Source of the DNA: an uncultured Bacteroidales bacterium
Lineage (GTDB): Bacteria > Bacteroidota > Bacteroidia > Bacteroidales > Paludibacteraceae
Direction of reading: 5' to 3'
DNA: 5,132 nucleotides
NCBI GenBank assembly: GCA_903929065.1
Contig: CAIYTJ010000418.1
Span: 1 to 5,132, forward strand
Below are positions 1 through 5,132 of the stretch, one piece after another (the stretch's first letter is position 1; each line of letters opens with the position of its first letter). The position numbers and the translations under genes are program-made. The notes beneath the pieces are model-generated. The model saw only the letters and a program-made list of their open reading frames with translations, was not told where the DNA came from and made no database searches.

Positions 1-506
1 AACCCTTCCGGCAGCCTGACGTAGATAATTTTCTTGTCGTGGTCAATTTCCTCAATATATTCTTCGCCGGCCGGAATCAACAATTCATCATTTTTGGTAG
101 GTATCACAAAAAGCACATTATCTGTTGTCTGATCCACTTCCGAAATCACGCCCAATAATCCTTTTTCGGCATCAATCAGGCTGAATCCGGCAAAATAATC
201 CAGTTCAATTTCCGTATCTTCTACTTTTTCCAGATATTTCTTAGGCAGGTAAATTGTCAATCCATAAAATGACCGTGCCTGTTCTTCTGTCGTAACGCCA
301 TCCAACTTCAACAATCCGGTGGTACTTCCCTTGAAGCGATATTCCTCCAGAAAAAACGGCACCAGAATGCCCTGTATTTCAAAAACAAAATACGGAACAT
401 CTTCCCTGTCGAAAATATCGGAAGTAAATGAAAAGGACATTTCACCATTTACGCCGTGCGTTTTATTGATTTGTCCGATAGGAAAAACGGAGGATTTTGA
501 AATCAT
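1..506 (-). CDS. rimM: Ribosome maturation factor RimM (3' end cut by window edge)
   Basis: RimM helps late assembly of the 30S ribosomal subunit in the cytoplasm: its N-terminal domain and C-terminal PRC barrel act with ribosomal protein S19 on the 16S rRNA head region. I translated 168 codons from the ATG at 504-506 with no internal stop. The N-terminal motif VFPIGQINKTHGVNGEM (residues 7-23) matches the family's 'G-x-I-x-K-x-H-G-x-x-G-E' signature. The PRC-barrel half contains LLGVISEVDQTTDNVLFVI, then ELLIPAGEEYI, and the reading frame reaches RLPEG, the start of the conserved C-terminal LPEGL motif, so only a few residues are missing. The ATG is the only sensible start, because the frame meets a stop at 525-527 inside the upstream repeat. 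A 100-base gap filled by a palindromic repeat separates it from ilvE. In Bacteroides I recall rimM next to murA rather than ilvE, so this junction may be lineage-specific (recollection, not checked). Confidence 0.93.
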   Translation of the reverse strand, partial: MISKSSVFPIGQINKTHGVNGEMSFSFTSDIFDREDVPYFVFEIQGILVPFFLEEYRFKGSTTGLLKLDGVTTEEQARSFYGLTIYLPKKYLEKVEDTEIELDYFAGFSLIDAEKGLLGVISEVDQTTDNVLFVIPTKNDELLIPAGEEYIEEIDHDKKIIYVRLPEG

Positions 507-519
507 ATCAGGAAGGCCG

Positions 520-608
520 ACCCCCTAAATCCCCCTAAAGGGGGGACTTAAAGATGTTTTATTGAAAATTATAAGTGTTTTAATTCCCCTTTAGGGGTTA
601 GGGGTTTT
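520..608. repeat. REPIN-like inverted pair of CCCCTAAAGGGG palindromes
   Basis: Two copies of one motif face each other. The left copy (about 520-551) reads CCCCCTAAAT then CCCCCTAAAGGGGGG, then ACTTAAA. The right copy (about 580-608), read on the minus strand, is AAAACCCCTAA then CCCCTAAAGGGG, then AATTAAAA. Each copy is a short hairpin (CCCC-TAAA-GGGG; the left stem is 5-6 bp) next to a second C-run. The two copies form an imperfect inverted repeat of about 30 bases around a 28-base A/T-rich spacer. This is the layout of REP doublets (REPINs), which are moved by RAYT-type Y1 transposases elsewhere. The element covers nearly all of the ilvE-rimM gap, and the ilvE TAA (607-609) lies at its edge. 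I recall similar CCCCTAAA palindromes as frequent dispersed repeats in Bacteroidetes, but the copy number in this genome is unknown. No transposase gene is present in the window. Confidence 0.8.
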
Positions 609-1626
609 AATCCATTACCGTCACCCAACCGTGAGTGTCCGGTTCGTCACCGTATTGAATGGCACGAAGTTTATTATATAGTTTCGCGCTTATTTCCCCT
701 GGTTTTCCATCTTTGGAGAAAACGTACGATTTATGTTCGTCATAGTCATCAATTCGTTCAATCGGGCTGATTACGGCTGCAGTTCCGCAAGCTCCTGCTT
801 CTTCGAATGTGGCAAGTTCTTCCACCGGAATAGCGCGGCGTTCAACTTTCATTCCTAATTCTTCTGCGAGAACCATCAGACTTTTGTTGGTAATGGAAGG
901 AAGGATGGAACTTGATTTTGGTGTTATATAGGTATTGTCTTTTATTCCGAAAAAGTTGGCAGCACCACACTCATCGATATATTTTTTTTCCTTGGCATCC
1001 AGATAAAATATGTTTGAATAACCCAATTCATGCGCTTTATGTCCGGCAACAAGGCTGGCGGCATAATTTCCACCGACTTTGTATTTTCCCATTCCCAACG
1101 GTGCTGAGCGATCGAATTCGCGCATAATTACAAACGGAGTAGTTTGGAAACCTCCTTTGAAATACGGTCCAACGGGTGTTACAAAAATAATAAACATATA
1201 TTCATCGGCAGGCTTCACTCCTACCTGAGCGCCGCTTCCAAAAAGAACGGGACGTATATATAACGAAGCTCCCGATTCGTAGGGAGGAACAAAGCGCTCA
1301 TTCAGTTTTACCACTTTCAACACCGCTTCTTCAAATAATTCCACGGGAACCTGAGCCATCATCGTACCTGCGCTCGAATCCTGCATACGCAAGGCATTAT
1401 CTTTCATGCGGAATATCCGGATTTTTCCGTCTTTTCCACGAAACGCTTTTAATCCTTCGAATGATTCCTGTCCGTAATGAAGACTGGTAGCAGCCATGTG
1501 CAAACTTAAATACTCACTTTCGTGAACTTCCAGTTCTCCCCATGCTCCGTTTTTATATTCACAACGTACGTTGCAATCGGTTTTCATATAGCCGAATGCC
1601 AGATTACTCCAATCAATATTTTCCAT
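607..1626 (-). CDS. ilvE: Branched-chain amino acid aminotransferase (class IV, BCAT type II)
   Basis: This PLP-dependent enzyme interconverts Leu, Ile and Val with their 2-oxo acids, using glutamate/2-oxoglutarate. It is the last step of branched-chain amino-acid synthesis and acts in the cytoplasm. Counting from the ATG at 1624-1626 it has 339 residues, normal for the eukaryote-like type II branch. It starts MENIDWSNLAFGYMKTD, as I remember for Bacteroidales IlvE. Visible motifs are HYGQESFEGLKAFRG (about 50-64), SLYIRPVLFGSGAQVG (about 122-137), the Schiff-base lysine in GKYKVGGNYAAS (about K183), YIDECGAANFFG with the cofactor-site Glu (about E219), and the C-terminal GACGTAAVISPI. The redox CXXC of human BCAT is absent, as usual in bacteria. 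A longer frame begins at a TTG (1663-1665) and would overlap the preceding gene by 20 bases. I reject it because those extra 13 residues are encoded by an A/T-rich repeat and lie outside the family's conserved N-terminus. The gap after the WbqC gene is 19 bases, suggesting cotranscription. The TAA stop sits at the edge of the palindromic repeat. Confidence 0.96.
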   Translation of the reverse strand: MENIDWSNLAFGYMKTDCNVRCEYKNGAWGELEVHESEYLSLHMAATSLHYGQESFEGLKAFRGKDGKIRIFRMKDNALRMQDSSAGTMMAQVPVELFEEAVLKVVKLNERFVPPYESGASLYIRPVLFGSGAQVGVKPADEYMFIIFVTPVGPYFKGGFQTTPFVIMREFDRSAPLGMGKYKVGGNYAASLVAGHKAHELGYSNIFYLDAKEKKYIDECGAANFFGIKDNTYITPKSSSILPSITNKSLMVLAEELGMKVERRAIPVEELATFEEAGACGTAAVISPIERIDDYDEHKSYVFSKDGKPGEISAKLYNKLRAIQYGDEPDTHGWVTVMD

Positions 1627-1628
1627 GA

Positions 1629-1665
1629 TAGTATAATTTTCAATTTTATAATTTCCAATTTCCAA
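1629..1665. repeat. Degenerate 15-base A/T-rich tandem repeat at the wbqC-ilvE junction
   Basis: Read on the minus strand there is a partial unit TTGGAAA (1659-1665), then TTGGAAATTATAAAA (1644-1658), then TTGAAAATTATACTA (1629-1643). The two full units agree at 12 of 15 positions, and the partial unit matches the start of the second exactly. The array encodes the last six residues of the WbqC-family protein (IGNWKL), contains its TAA stop (1646-1648), and ends two bases before the ilvE ATG. I recall this kind of TTCCAATT/TATAATTT low-complexity sequence as common between Bacteroidetes genes. Here it may also serve as the unstructured A-rich leader that Bacteroidetes ribosomes favour (inference). 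Confidence 0.55.
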
Positions 1666-2266
1666 TGATTAACTGGGCTTCATTTCCCATATTAAAAAGC
1701 AAATCGATAATACTTAAATTTGGTTGAAACCCAAACCGTTGGTCGAAAACCTGATAATACGGTTTATTTTCGATAAAATTGTTTTTTTTAGGATGAATGC
1801 TTTCGCGCAAATCAATCACTTCTTGTGGTAAAACAGTGTTGTATTCTTTTGTAAGCAGAATATCGGGTTGTAAATCCAACAATTCCAACACTTTGGTCTG
1901 AATTTCACCATTAAAATCCCACAAGAAATCCCATTTTTTTTCGTAAAACGGCAATAAATCGTCCTTATAAAATTCAAGAAAAGGAGTTGAATTATATGCC
2001 GATTCTATGGAGCGCCAGTGATGAATTTGCCAGTCGTTATGTTCCGAGATTCGAATATCGCGCGTTAGAGTTTTTTCTCCCGCCGGTTTTTCCACCGGAA
2101 TACTTAAAGCCAGTTTGCCATTTGCCGTCGCAATATGACACCGGTTGCGATAAGTTTGCTTAATGTAAGATTCACAACTTTCCAGAAAAACCGTTTCAGC
2201 TTTTGCTATGGCTGAATAATATTCCACCGGAGCTAAATAAGCAACTGACAAACATATTTCCGACAT
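1646..2266 (-). CDS. WbqC-family protein
   Basis: This is a 206-residue WbqC-like protein. The family was named from an E. coli O-antigen cluster, and its biochemical activity is not established. Family-type segments are visible in order: AYLAPVEYYSAI (9-20); YRNRCHIATANGKLALSIPV (39-58), including the Arg/Gly/Pro pattern typical of the N-terminal half; WQIHHWRSIESAYNSTPFLEFY (79-100), the strongest family signature; and a C-terminal PYYQVF (169-174) followed by FQPNLSIIDLLFNMG (180-194). There is no signal peptide or membrane segment, so it is probably cytoplasmic. The start is the ATG at 2264-2266, which gives the conserved hydrophobic N-terminus directly. The last residues after FNMGNEAQ are encoded by a small A/T-rich repeat and may not be conserved. 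It lies 41 bases after lepB and 19 bases before ilvE on the same strand. I recall WbqC genes following lepB in many Bacteroidales, which suggests a link to export or envelope assembly, but that is inference only. Confidence 0.88.
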   Translation of the reverse strand: MSEICLSVAYLAPVEYYSAIAKAETVFLESCESYIKQTYRNRCHIATANGKLALSIPVEKPAGEKTLTRDIRISEHNDWQIHHWRSIESAYNSTPFLEFYKDDLLPFYEKKWDFLWDFNGEIQTKVLELLDLQPDILLTKEYNTVLPQEVIDLRESIHPKKNNFIENKPYYQVFDQRFGFQPNLSIIDLLFNMGNEAQLIIGNWKL

Positions 2267-2273
2267 TTTCTTT

Positions 2274-2301
2274 CTACCGACTACAAACTATAAACTACTG
2301 A
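2274..2301. repeat. Four 7-base tandem units (CTAYNRA) between lepB and wbqC
   Basis: On the plus strand the units are CTACCGA (2274-2280), CTACAAA (2281-2287), CTATAAA (2288-2294) and CTACTGA (2295-2301). All four keep CTA at the start and A at the end, and the two central units differ by one base. The array fills 28 of the 41 bases between the lepB stop (2308) and the WbqC gene start (2266), so it lies in the leader of the WbqC gene if the genes are cotranscribed. It touches no reading frame. A heptamer array in this position could change length by replication slippage. Confidence 0.6.
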
Positions 2302-2307
2302 TTATGG

Positions 2308-3795
2308 TCATCTTTCCGCATTCTTAAAAAACCGGTTGAATCTTATTTTTCCATCAAACAACCCTTTATCTTTGTCCAACGACAACCAAACCATTACCGG
2401 ACGACCAACAATATGATCTTCTGGAACAAATCCCCAATACCGTGAATCGGCTGAATTATGGCGGTTATCGCCCATCATCCAGTAATAATCCATTTTGAAT
2501 GTATATGTTTTTGTCAGTTTGTCATTAATATAGAATTCACCATTTTTCACTTCCAGTTTATTGTGTTCATACACACGAATAATTCGTTCATAAATTGGCA
2601 GGTTATATAAATTCAAAACCAAACTTGTTCCTTTTTTTGGCATCCAGATCGGACCATAATTGTCACGTGTCCAGGTTTTTGCACCTCCAAGCGGGAATAC
2701 ATCTAACCGTTTTGATTTTTCAATAACTATCTTAACATCCGGAGTTTCCTGTAATTTAGATTTTACTTCATCGGTCATCGGAAAATGTAAAATCTGAAGA
2801 TTTGGATCAAGATTATACATTTTAGCCAATTCAGCAAGATTAGAGTATCCAAAAATCATTTGTGCATTATTATCATCAAGTAACATTCTGTCTTCATTAC
2901 TAATATGCAGTTTATCAAACATATTATTAGTAAGTGATGAACCTTTAATTTGAACAAAGTAATTGAACTGAACACCTGGTATTTTTTCCTGTGCATTACC
3001 GTTTACATACACCTGATTATTTTTTACTTCCATCCAATCACCTGCAATTGCAACACATCGTTTTACATAATTTTCACGACGATCGACAGGACGATAAACA
3101 ATATCTCCAAAAATTTGAGAATTAGACTTTACAAGCTGCCTTCCAATTGAATTACATTCTTCAGTATTCGGTTGTTTTAACGGGTTTTGTGACATTAAAT
3201 ATTTATAGCCTTCCCAATAACAATTTGTATAATAATCCGGATTTTGTTGATTTACACAAACAGTATCACCAGTTGGAAAATTAAACACCACGATGTCATT
3301 GCGCTTTACAGAATCAAATCCCTTTAACCTTTTATAATCCCATTGTGGATGTTCGAGGAATGATTTGCAATTGAGCAATGGAAAAGTATGCTGAACCAAC
3401 GGAAACGAAAGCGGCGTATTAGGAACGCGCGGACCGTAACTGGCTTTGCTTACAAACAAAAAATCACCAACTAACAAACTCTTTTCCAACGATGAACTTG
3501 GAATCTGATAATTCTGAAAAAGAAAAGTATTGATAAAATAAACGGCAACTAAGGCAAACACAATGGCATCTACCCAACCCATTATGGCCAAAACTGCCTT
3601 ATTTTCTGATTTCTTCCAAAAAGTCCATGGTATATATCCTGAAATAAATGCGTCAAAAACAACCGGTAAACCCAAAAGCCACCAATAGTTTCCAACCCAG
3701 ACAATAAATAAGATATAAATTAAACTCCATACGCCGGCTTTAATCCATTGTTTAGGCGATTGTTGAAAACGGGAGGTTTGTTTTTCTGAATCCAT
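2308..3795 (-). CDS. lepB: Signal peptidase I, large Bacteroidetes type
   Basis: This membrane-bound Ser/Lys protease (family S26) removes signal peptides from exported proteins on the periplasmic face of the inner membrane. At 495 residues it is well above the 324 of E. coli LepB. The N-terminus has hydrophobic stretches at about 21-51 (possibly two passes) and 67-93. Box B follows as NYQIPSSSLEKSLLVGDFLF, with the nucleophile Ser102 and Leu103 where most family members have Met. Box C is KRNDIVVFNFP (164-174). Box D is NYVKRCVAIAGD (242-253), with the general base Lys245. Box E is GDNRHNSADSRYWGFVPEDH (442-461), nearly identical to E. coli. About 175 residues separate boxes D and E. This insertion contains a second, degenerate C-D module, with Arg404 in place of the catalytic Lys. 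All catalytic residues are present once, so the enzyme should be active. The ATG at 3793-3795 puts a short basic/polar stretch before the first membrane segment. It lies 50 bases after dapB and 41 before the WbqC gene. Confidence 0.96.
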   Translation of the reverse strand: MDSEKQTSRFQQSPKQWIKAGVWSLIYILFIVWVGNYWWLLGLPVVFDAFISGYIPWTFWKKSENKAVLAIMGWVDAIVFALVAVYFINTFLFQNYQIPSSSLEKSLLVGDFLFVSKASYGPRVPNTPLSFPLVQHTFPLLNCKSFLEHPQWDYKRLKGFDSVKRNDIVVFNFPTGDTVCVNQQNPDYYTNCYWEGYKYLMSQNPLKQPNTEECNSIGRQLVKSNSQIFGDIVYRPVDRRENYVKRCVAIAGDWMEVKNNQVYVNGNAQEKIPGVQFNYFVQIKGSSLTNNMFDKLHISNEDRMLLDDNNAQMIFGYSNLAELAKMYNLDPNLQILHFPMTDEVKSKLQETPDVKIVIEKSKRLDVFPLGGAKTWTRDNYGPIWMPKKGTSLVLNLYNLPIYERIIRVYEHNKLEVKNGEFYINDKLTKTYTFKMDYYWMMGDNRHNSADSRYWGFVPEDHIVGRPVMVWLSLDKDKGLFDGKIRFNRFFKNAER

Positions 3796-3845
3796 ATTAT
3801 TTTTGAATTAATTTAGTTTTGTGACCCAATACGGGTTTGGAGTTA

Positions 3846-4562
3846 TTAAAATTTTAGCATATCGTTCATACCTAAAAATCCTTTTTTACCACAGGTGAAT
3901 TCTGCGGCCAACACAGCGCCAAGCGCCAAACCTTCACGATTCTTGGAATCATGTGTAATTTCAATTAAATCCACTTCCGACTCGTAGCGAATGGTATGAA
4001 TTCCCGGAACTTGTCCTTCCCGAATCGATTTTATGGCAATTTCATCTGATTTCGATTCAATTTCCTTTACCCAACTGGTTTTTCTATCAATATTTTCCAA
4101 AATACCTTCAGCCAACGTAATAGCTGTACCGCTTGGCGCATCCAGTTTTTGCGTATGATGAACTTCGGTCATTTCCACATCATAATTCGGAAACTGATTC
4201 ATTATTTTTGCCAGATATTTATTCACTGCCATAAAAATATTCACGCCCAAACTGAAATTTGAAGTCCAAAACAGCGTTTTACCACCATCTTCAATTTCCC
4301 TTTTCAGTTGAGGTAATTCTGCCGTCCAGCCAGTAGTTCCGGAAACAACAGCAACTCCGGAAGCAAATGCACGACGATAGTTACTCAGTGCAACTTGTGG
4401 AACTGTGAATTCTATTGCCACATCCGCACTTTTAAAAGCATCAGAATCAAAATCATTCAAATTTTCAACATCTATTATCGAAACAATTTCATGACCACGT
4501 TCCAGTGCAATTCGCTCAATGGTTTTACCCATTTTGCCGTAACCTATTAATGCTATTTTCAT
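3846..4562 (-). CDS. dapB: 4-hydroxy-tetrahydrodipicolinate reductase DapB
   Basis: DapB reduces 4-hydroxy-tetrahydrodipicolinate with NAD(P)H in the cytoplasm, the second committed step towards diaminopimelate and lysine, and so feeds peptidoglycan synthesis. Counted from the ATG at 4560-4562 it has 238 residues. The Rossmann motif IGYGKMG (6-12) follows at once, with the acid at the end of the second strand at D31. SGTTGW (74-79) and WTSNFSLGVN (99-108) correspond to the nucleotide- and substrate-site loops. VHHTQKLDAPSGTA (134-147) carries the catalytic His135/His136 and Lys139 and the substrate-binding SGT, matching E. coli HHRHKVDAPSGTA. The C-terminal domain retains REGQVPGIHTIRY and HDSKNREGLALGA. 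The protein is shorter than the E. coli enzyme (273), as I recall for Bacteroidetes. The frame stays open to a TTG at 4584-4586, but this would add eight basic/polar residues before the Rossmann strand, so the ATG is preferred. The gaps to its neighbours are 50 bases on each side. Confidence 0.96.
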   Translation of the reverse strand: MKIALIGYGKMGKTIERIALERGHEIVSIIDVENLNDFDSDAFKSADVAIEFTVPQVALSNYRRAFASGVAVVSGTTGWTAELPQLKREIEDGGKTLFWTSNFSLGVNIFMAVNKYLAKIMNQFPNYDVEMTEVHHTQKLDAPSGTAITLAEGILENIDRKTSWVKEIESKSDEIAIKSIREGQVPGIHTIRYESEVDLIEITHDSKNREGLALGAVLAAEFTCGKKGFLGMNDMLKF

Positions 4563-4612
4563 TTGCTTTATTTTCTTTATTTCCAATTCTCCGATGAACT
4601 AATCTCAAAATG

Positions 4613-4972
4613 TCAATATTGTCCCGTTTCCAACAATACCAATGTACAAGATTCTTCTACATGAATATCGTTCTTAATTAACAACTCCTCAAATTCGGGA
4701 TTTTCAGTTCCTGGATTAAAAATCACACGCCTTGGATTAAGCGAAATTATGTATTCGTAATATTCAGGTTGAAATTTATCAGAAATATACATTGTCACCG
4801 TATCGATATCTTCAAATTGTATTTTTTCGGTATCAATTGTTCTCTCAAAAATTACCTCAGCCCTTTTCCCAATCAATTCAATTTCATGACCATATTTTAG
4901 CAACTTTCTTGCAGCCAGATAAGAATATCTTTCCGGATTACTGCTGGCACCTATTATTAATGTCTTTCCCAT
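4613..4972 (-). CDS. Small CoA-binding-domain protein (YccU-like, CoA_binding_2)
   Basis: This single-domain Rossmann protein of 119 residues belongs to the stand-alone CoA-binding family. It resembles the nucleotide-binding domain of succinyl-CoA synthetase alpha, without the catalytic half. It opens with TLIIGASSNPERYSYLAARK (4-23), the characteristic strand-loop-helix in which GASSNPERYS binds the cofactor, followed by LLKYGHEIELIG with the next strand. Further family segments are DTVTMYISDKFQPEYYEYI (57-75), RRVIFNPGTENPEFEELL (81-98), and the C-terminal VEESCTLVLLETGQY (105-119), where E-x-C-T-L-V-x-L is typical. No signal peptide or membrane segment is visible, so it is cytoplasmic. Ligand and physiological role are unknown; CoA or a related nucleotide is inferred from the fold only. 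The start is the ATG at 4970-4972, directly before the first strand. It is 50 bases upstream of dapB on the same strand and may share its transcript. Confidence 0.88.
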   Translation of the reverse strand: MGKTLIIGASSNPERYSYLAARKLLKYGHEIELIGKRAEVIFERTIDTEKIQFEDIDTVTMYISDKFQPEYYEYIISLNPRRVIFNPGTENPEFEELLIKNDIHVEESCTLVLLETGQY

Positions 4973-4975
4973 AAC

Positions 4976-5004
4976 TAAATTTAATCTAAAATCGTAAATT
5001 TAAT
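4976..5004. repeat. Perfect 10-base direct repeat TAAATTTAAT before the CoA-binding gene
   Basis: TAAATTTAAT occurs at 4976-4985 and again at 4995-5004, 19 bases apart start to start, in the 45-base gap upstream of the CoA-binding gene. Flanking it is a 6-base inverted pair: ATAACT at 4971-4976 and AGTTAT at 5011-5016. Near two helical turns, the spacing could suit a dimeric regulator. The sequence is almost pure A/T, however, so chance is a real alternative. On the minus strand each copy contains TAAATTTA, one mismatch from the Bacteroidetes -7 box TAnnTTTG, but neither has a TTTG at the right distance upstream. Confidence 0.35.
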
Positions 5005-5017
5005 TTCATAAGTTATT

Positions 5018-5132
5018 TTATCCTTCTCTGAAAAAATCAAAGCATTCAAATATCTCTTCTTTTGTCGCCGTTTGATTTATCCTAATGTCTCCGATATCAG
5101 CTAAAAGCGTAAAATTAATTTCCATCGATTCG
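5018..5132 (-). CDS. 3' end of an unrecognised protein (5' part outside the window)
   Basis: A minus-strand frame enters from the right edge and ends at the TAA at 5018-5020. The 37 visible residues include MEINFTLLADIGDIRINQ and end in KEEIFECFDFFREG. The mix of charged and aromatic residues, the same strand as all neighbours, and a normal 45-base gap to the CoA-binding gene make a real C-terminus plausible. An ATG at 5123-5125 could make it a 35-residue protein, but continuation beyond the window is more likely. I cannot assign a family. The ending appears amphipathic and helical, and nothing suggests a membrane segment. Confidence 0.45.
   Translation of the reverse strand, partial: ESMEINFTLLADIGDIRINQTATKEEIFECFDFFREG

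Noticed and set aside
319..528. Open frame of 69 codons on the plus strand.
   Set aside because: It lies antisense to rimM, which has full family motifs, runs into the palindromic repeat and resembles no protein I know.
521..604. Possible G-quadruplex or telomere-like motif from GGGGTTAGGGG and neighbouring G-runs.
   Set aside because: Each strand has only three runs of four or more G in this region, spaced too far apart. The inverted-repeat explanation fits better.
912..1127. Open frame of 71 codons on the plus strand.
   Set aside because: It is entirely antisense to the conserved ilvE core and has an implausible composition.
1627..1665. Longer ilvE beginning at a TTG codon at 1663-1665.
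   Set aside because: It would overlap the WbqC gene by 20 bases, and the extra residues come from an A/T-rich repeat. The ATG at 1624-1626 gives the family-typical N-terminus.
810..2232. TTCCACCGG occurring three times (near 810, 2088 and 2223), which looked like a dispersed motif.
   Set aside because: Each copy encodes a Pro-Val-Glu stretch on the minus strand within IlvE or the WbqC protein. Shared codons explain it.
2950..3150. Open frame of 66 codons on the plus strand with a hydrophobic start.
   Set aside because: It is antisense to the lepB region carrying catalytic box D. The hydrophobicity follows from the complementary A/T-rich codons.
3796..3845. Small inverted repeat ACCC-GTATT-GGGT in the dapB-lepB gap as a terminator.
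   Set aside because: The stem is only four pairs and no T-run follows. The 50-base gap looks like a plain operon spacer, with no TTTG / TAnnTTTG promoter either.
4563..4586. Longer dapB beginning at a TTG codon at 4584-4586.
   Set aside because: It adds eight residues before the first Rossmann strand with no family support. DapB proteins normally begin at the MKIALIGYGKMG position.
4792..4974. Open frame of 60 codons on the plus strand.
   Set aside because: It is antisense to the CoA-binding gene and has no recognisable motif.

Overview
The window reads as an ordinary housekeeping segment of a Bacteroidetes chromosome, most likely order Bacteroidales. The evidence is the close resemblance of the IlvE, DapB and LepB proteins to the Bacteroidales versions as I remember them, the very large LepB with a Bacteroidetes-type insertion, the WbqC-family gene directly after lepB, the A/T-rich leaders without clear Shine-Dalgarno sequences, and moderate-to-low GC. 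A family- or genus-level call is not possible by eye.

All seven supported genes lie on the minus strand, so transcription runs from right to left. In that order they are: the 3' end of an unrecognised gene (5018-5132, cut by the window edge); a small CoA-binding-domain protein (4613-4972); dapB for lysine/diaminopimelate synthesis (3846-4562); lepB, signal peptidase I (2308-3795); a WbqC-family protein (1646-2266); ilvE, a branched-chain aminotransferase (607-1626); and rimM, a 30S ribosome maturation factor (1-506, cut by the window edge a few residues before its end). Gaps are 45, 50, 50, 41, 19 and 100 bases. One polycistronic transcript is possible, at least from dapB to ilvE. I found no convincing Bacteroidetes promoter (TTTG / TAnnTTTG) or terminator in any gap. 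No stretch longer than 300 bases lacks a gene, and the plus strand carries no credible gene.

The gaps are more interesting than the gene content. The ilvE-rimM gap is almost filled by a pair of inverted CCCCTAA-CCCCTAAAGGGG palindromes that looks like a REPIN-type mobile doublet and supplies the ilvE stop codon. The lepB-wbqC gap holds four 7-base units (CTAYNRA). The wbqC-ilvE junction holds a degenerate 15-base A/T-rich repeat that also encodes the last residues of the WbqC protein. The gap before the CoA-binding gene has a perfect 10-base direct repeat.

At protein level, the long insertion in LepB appears to be a degenerate second copy of the catalytic core (boxes C to E). The catalytic Lys sits in the first copy and the intact GDNR box in the second.

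Functionally the genes are a mixture: amino-acid metabolism (DapB, IlvE), protein export (LepB), ribosome assembly (RimM) and two proteins of unclear role. I see no defence system, mobile gene cassette, CRISPR array, RNA gene or other clearly undescribed system here.
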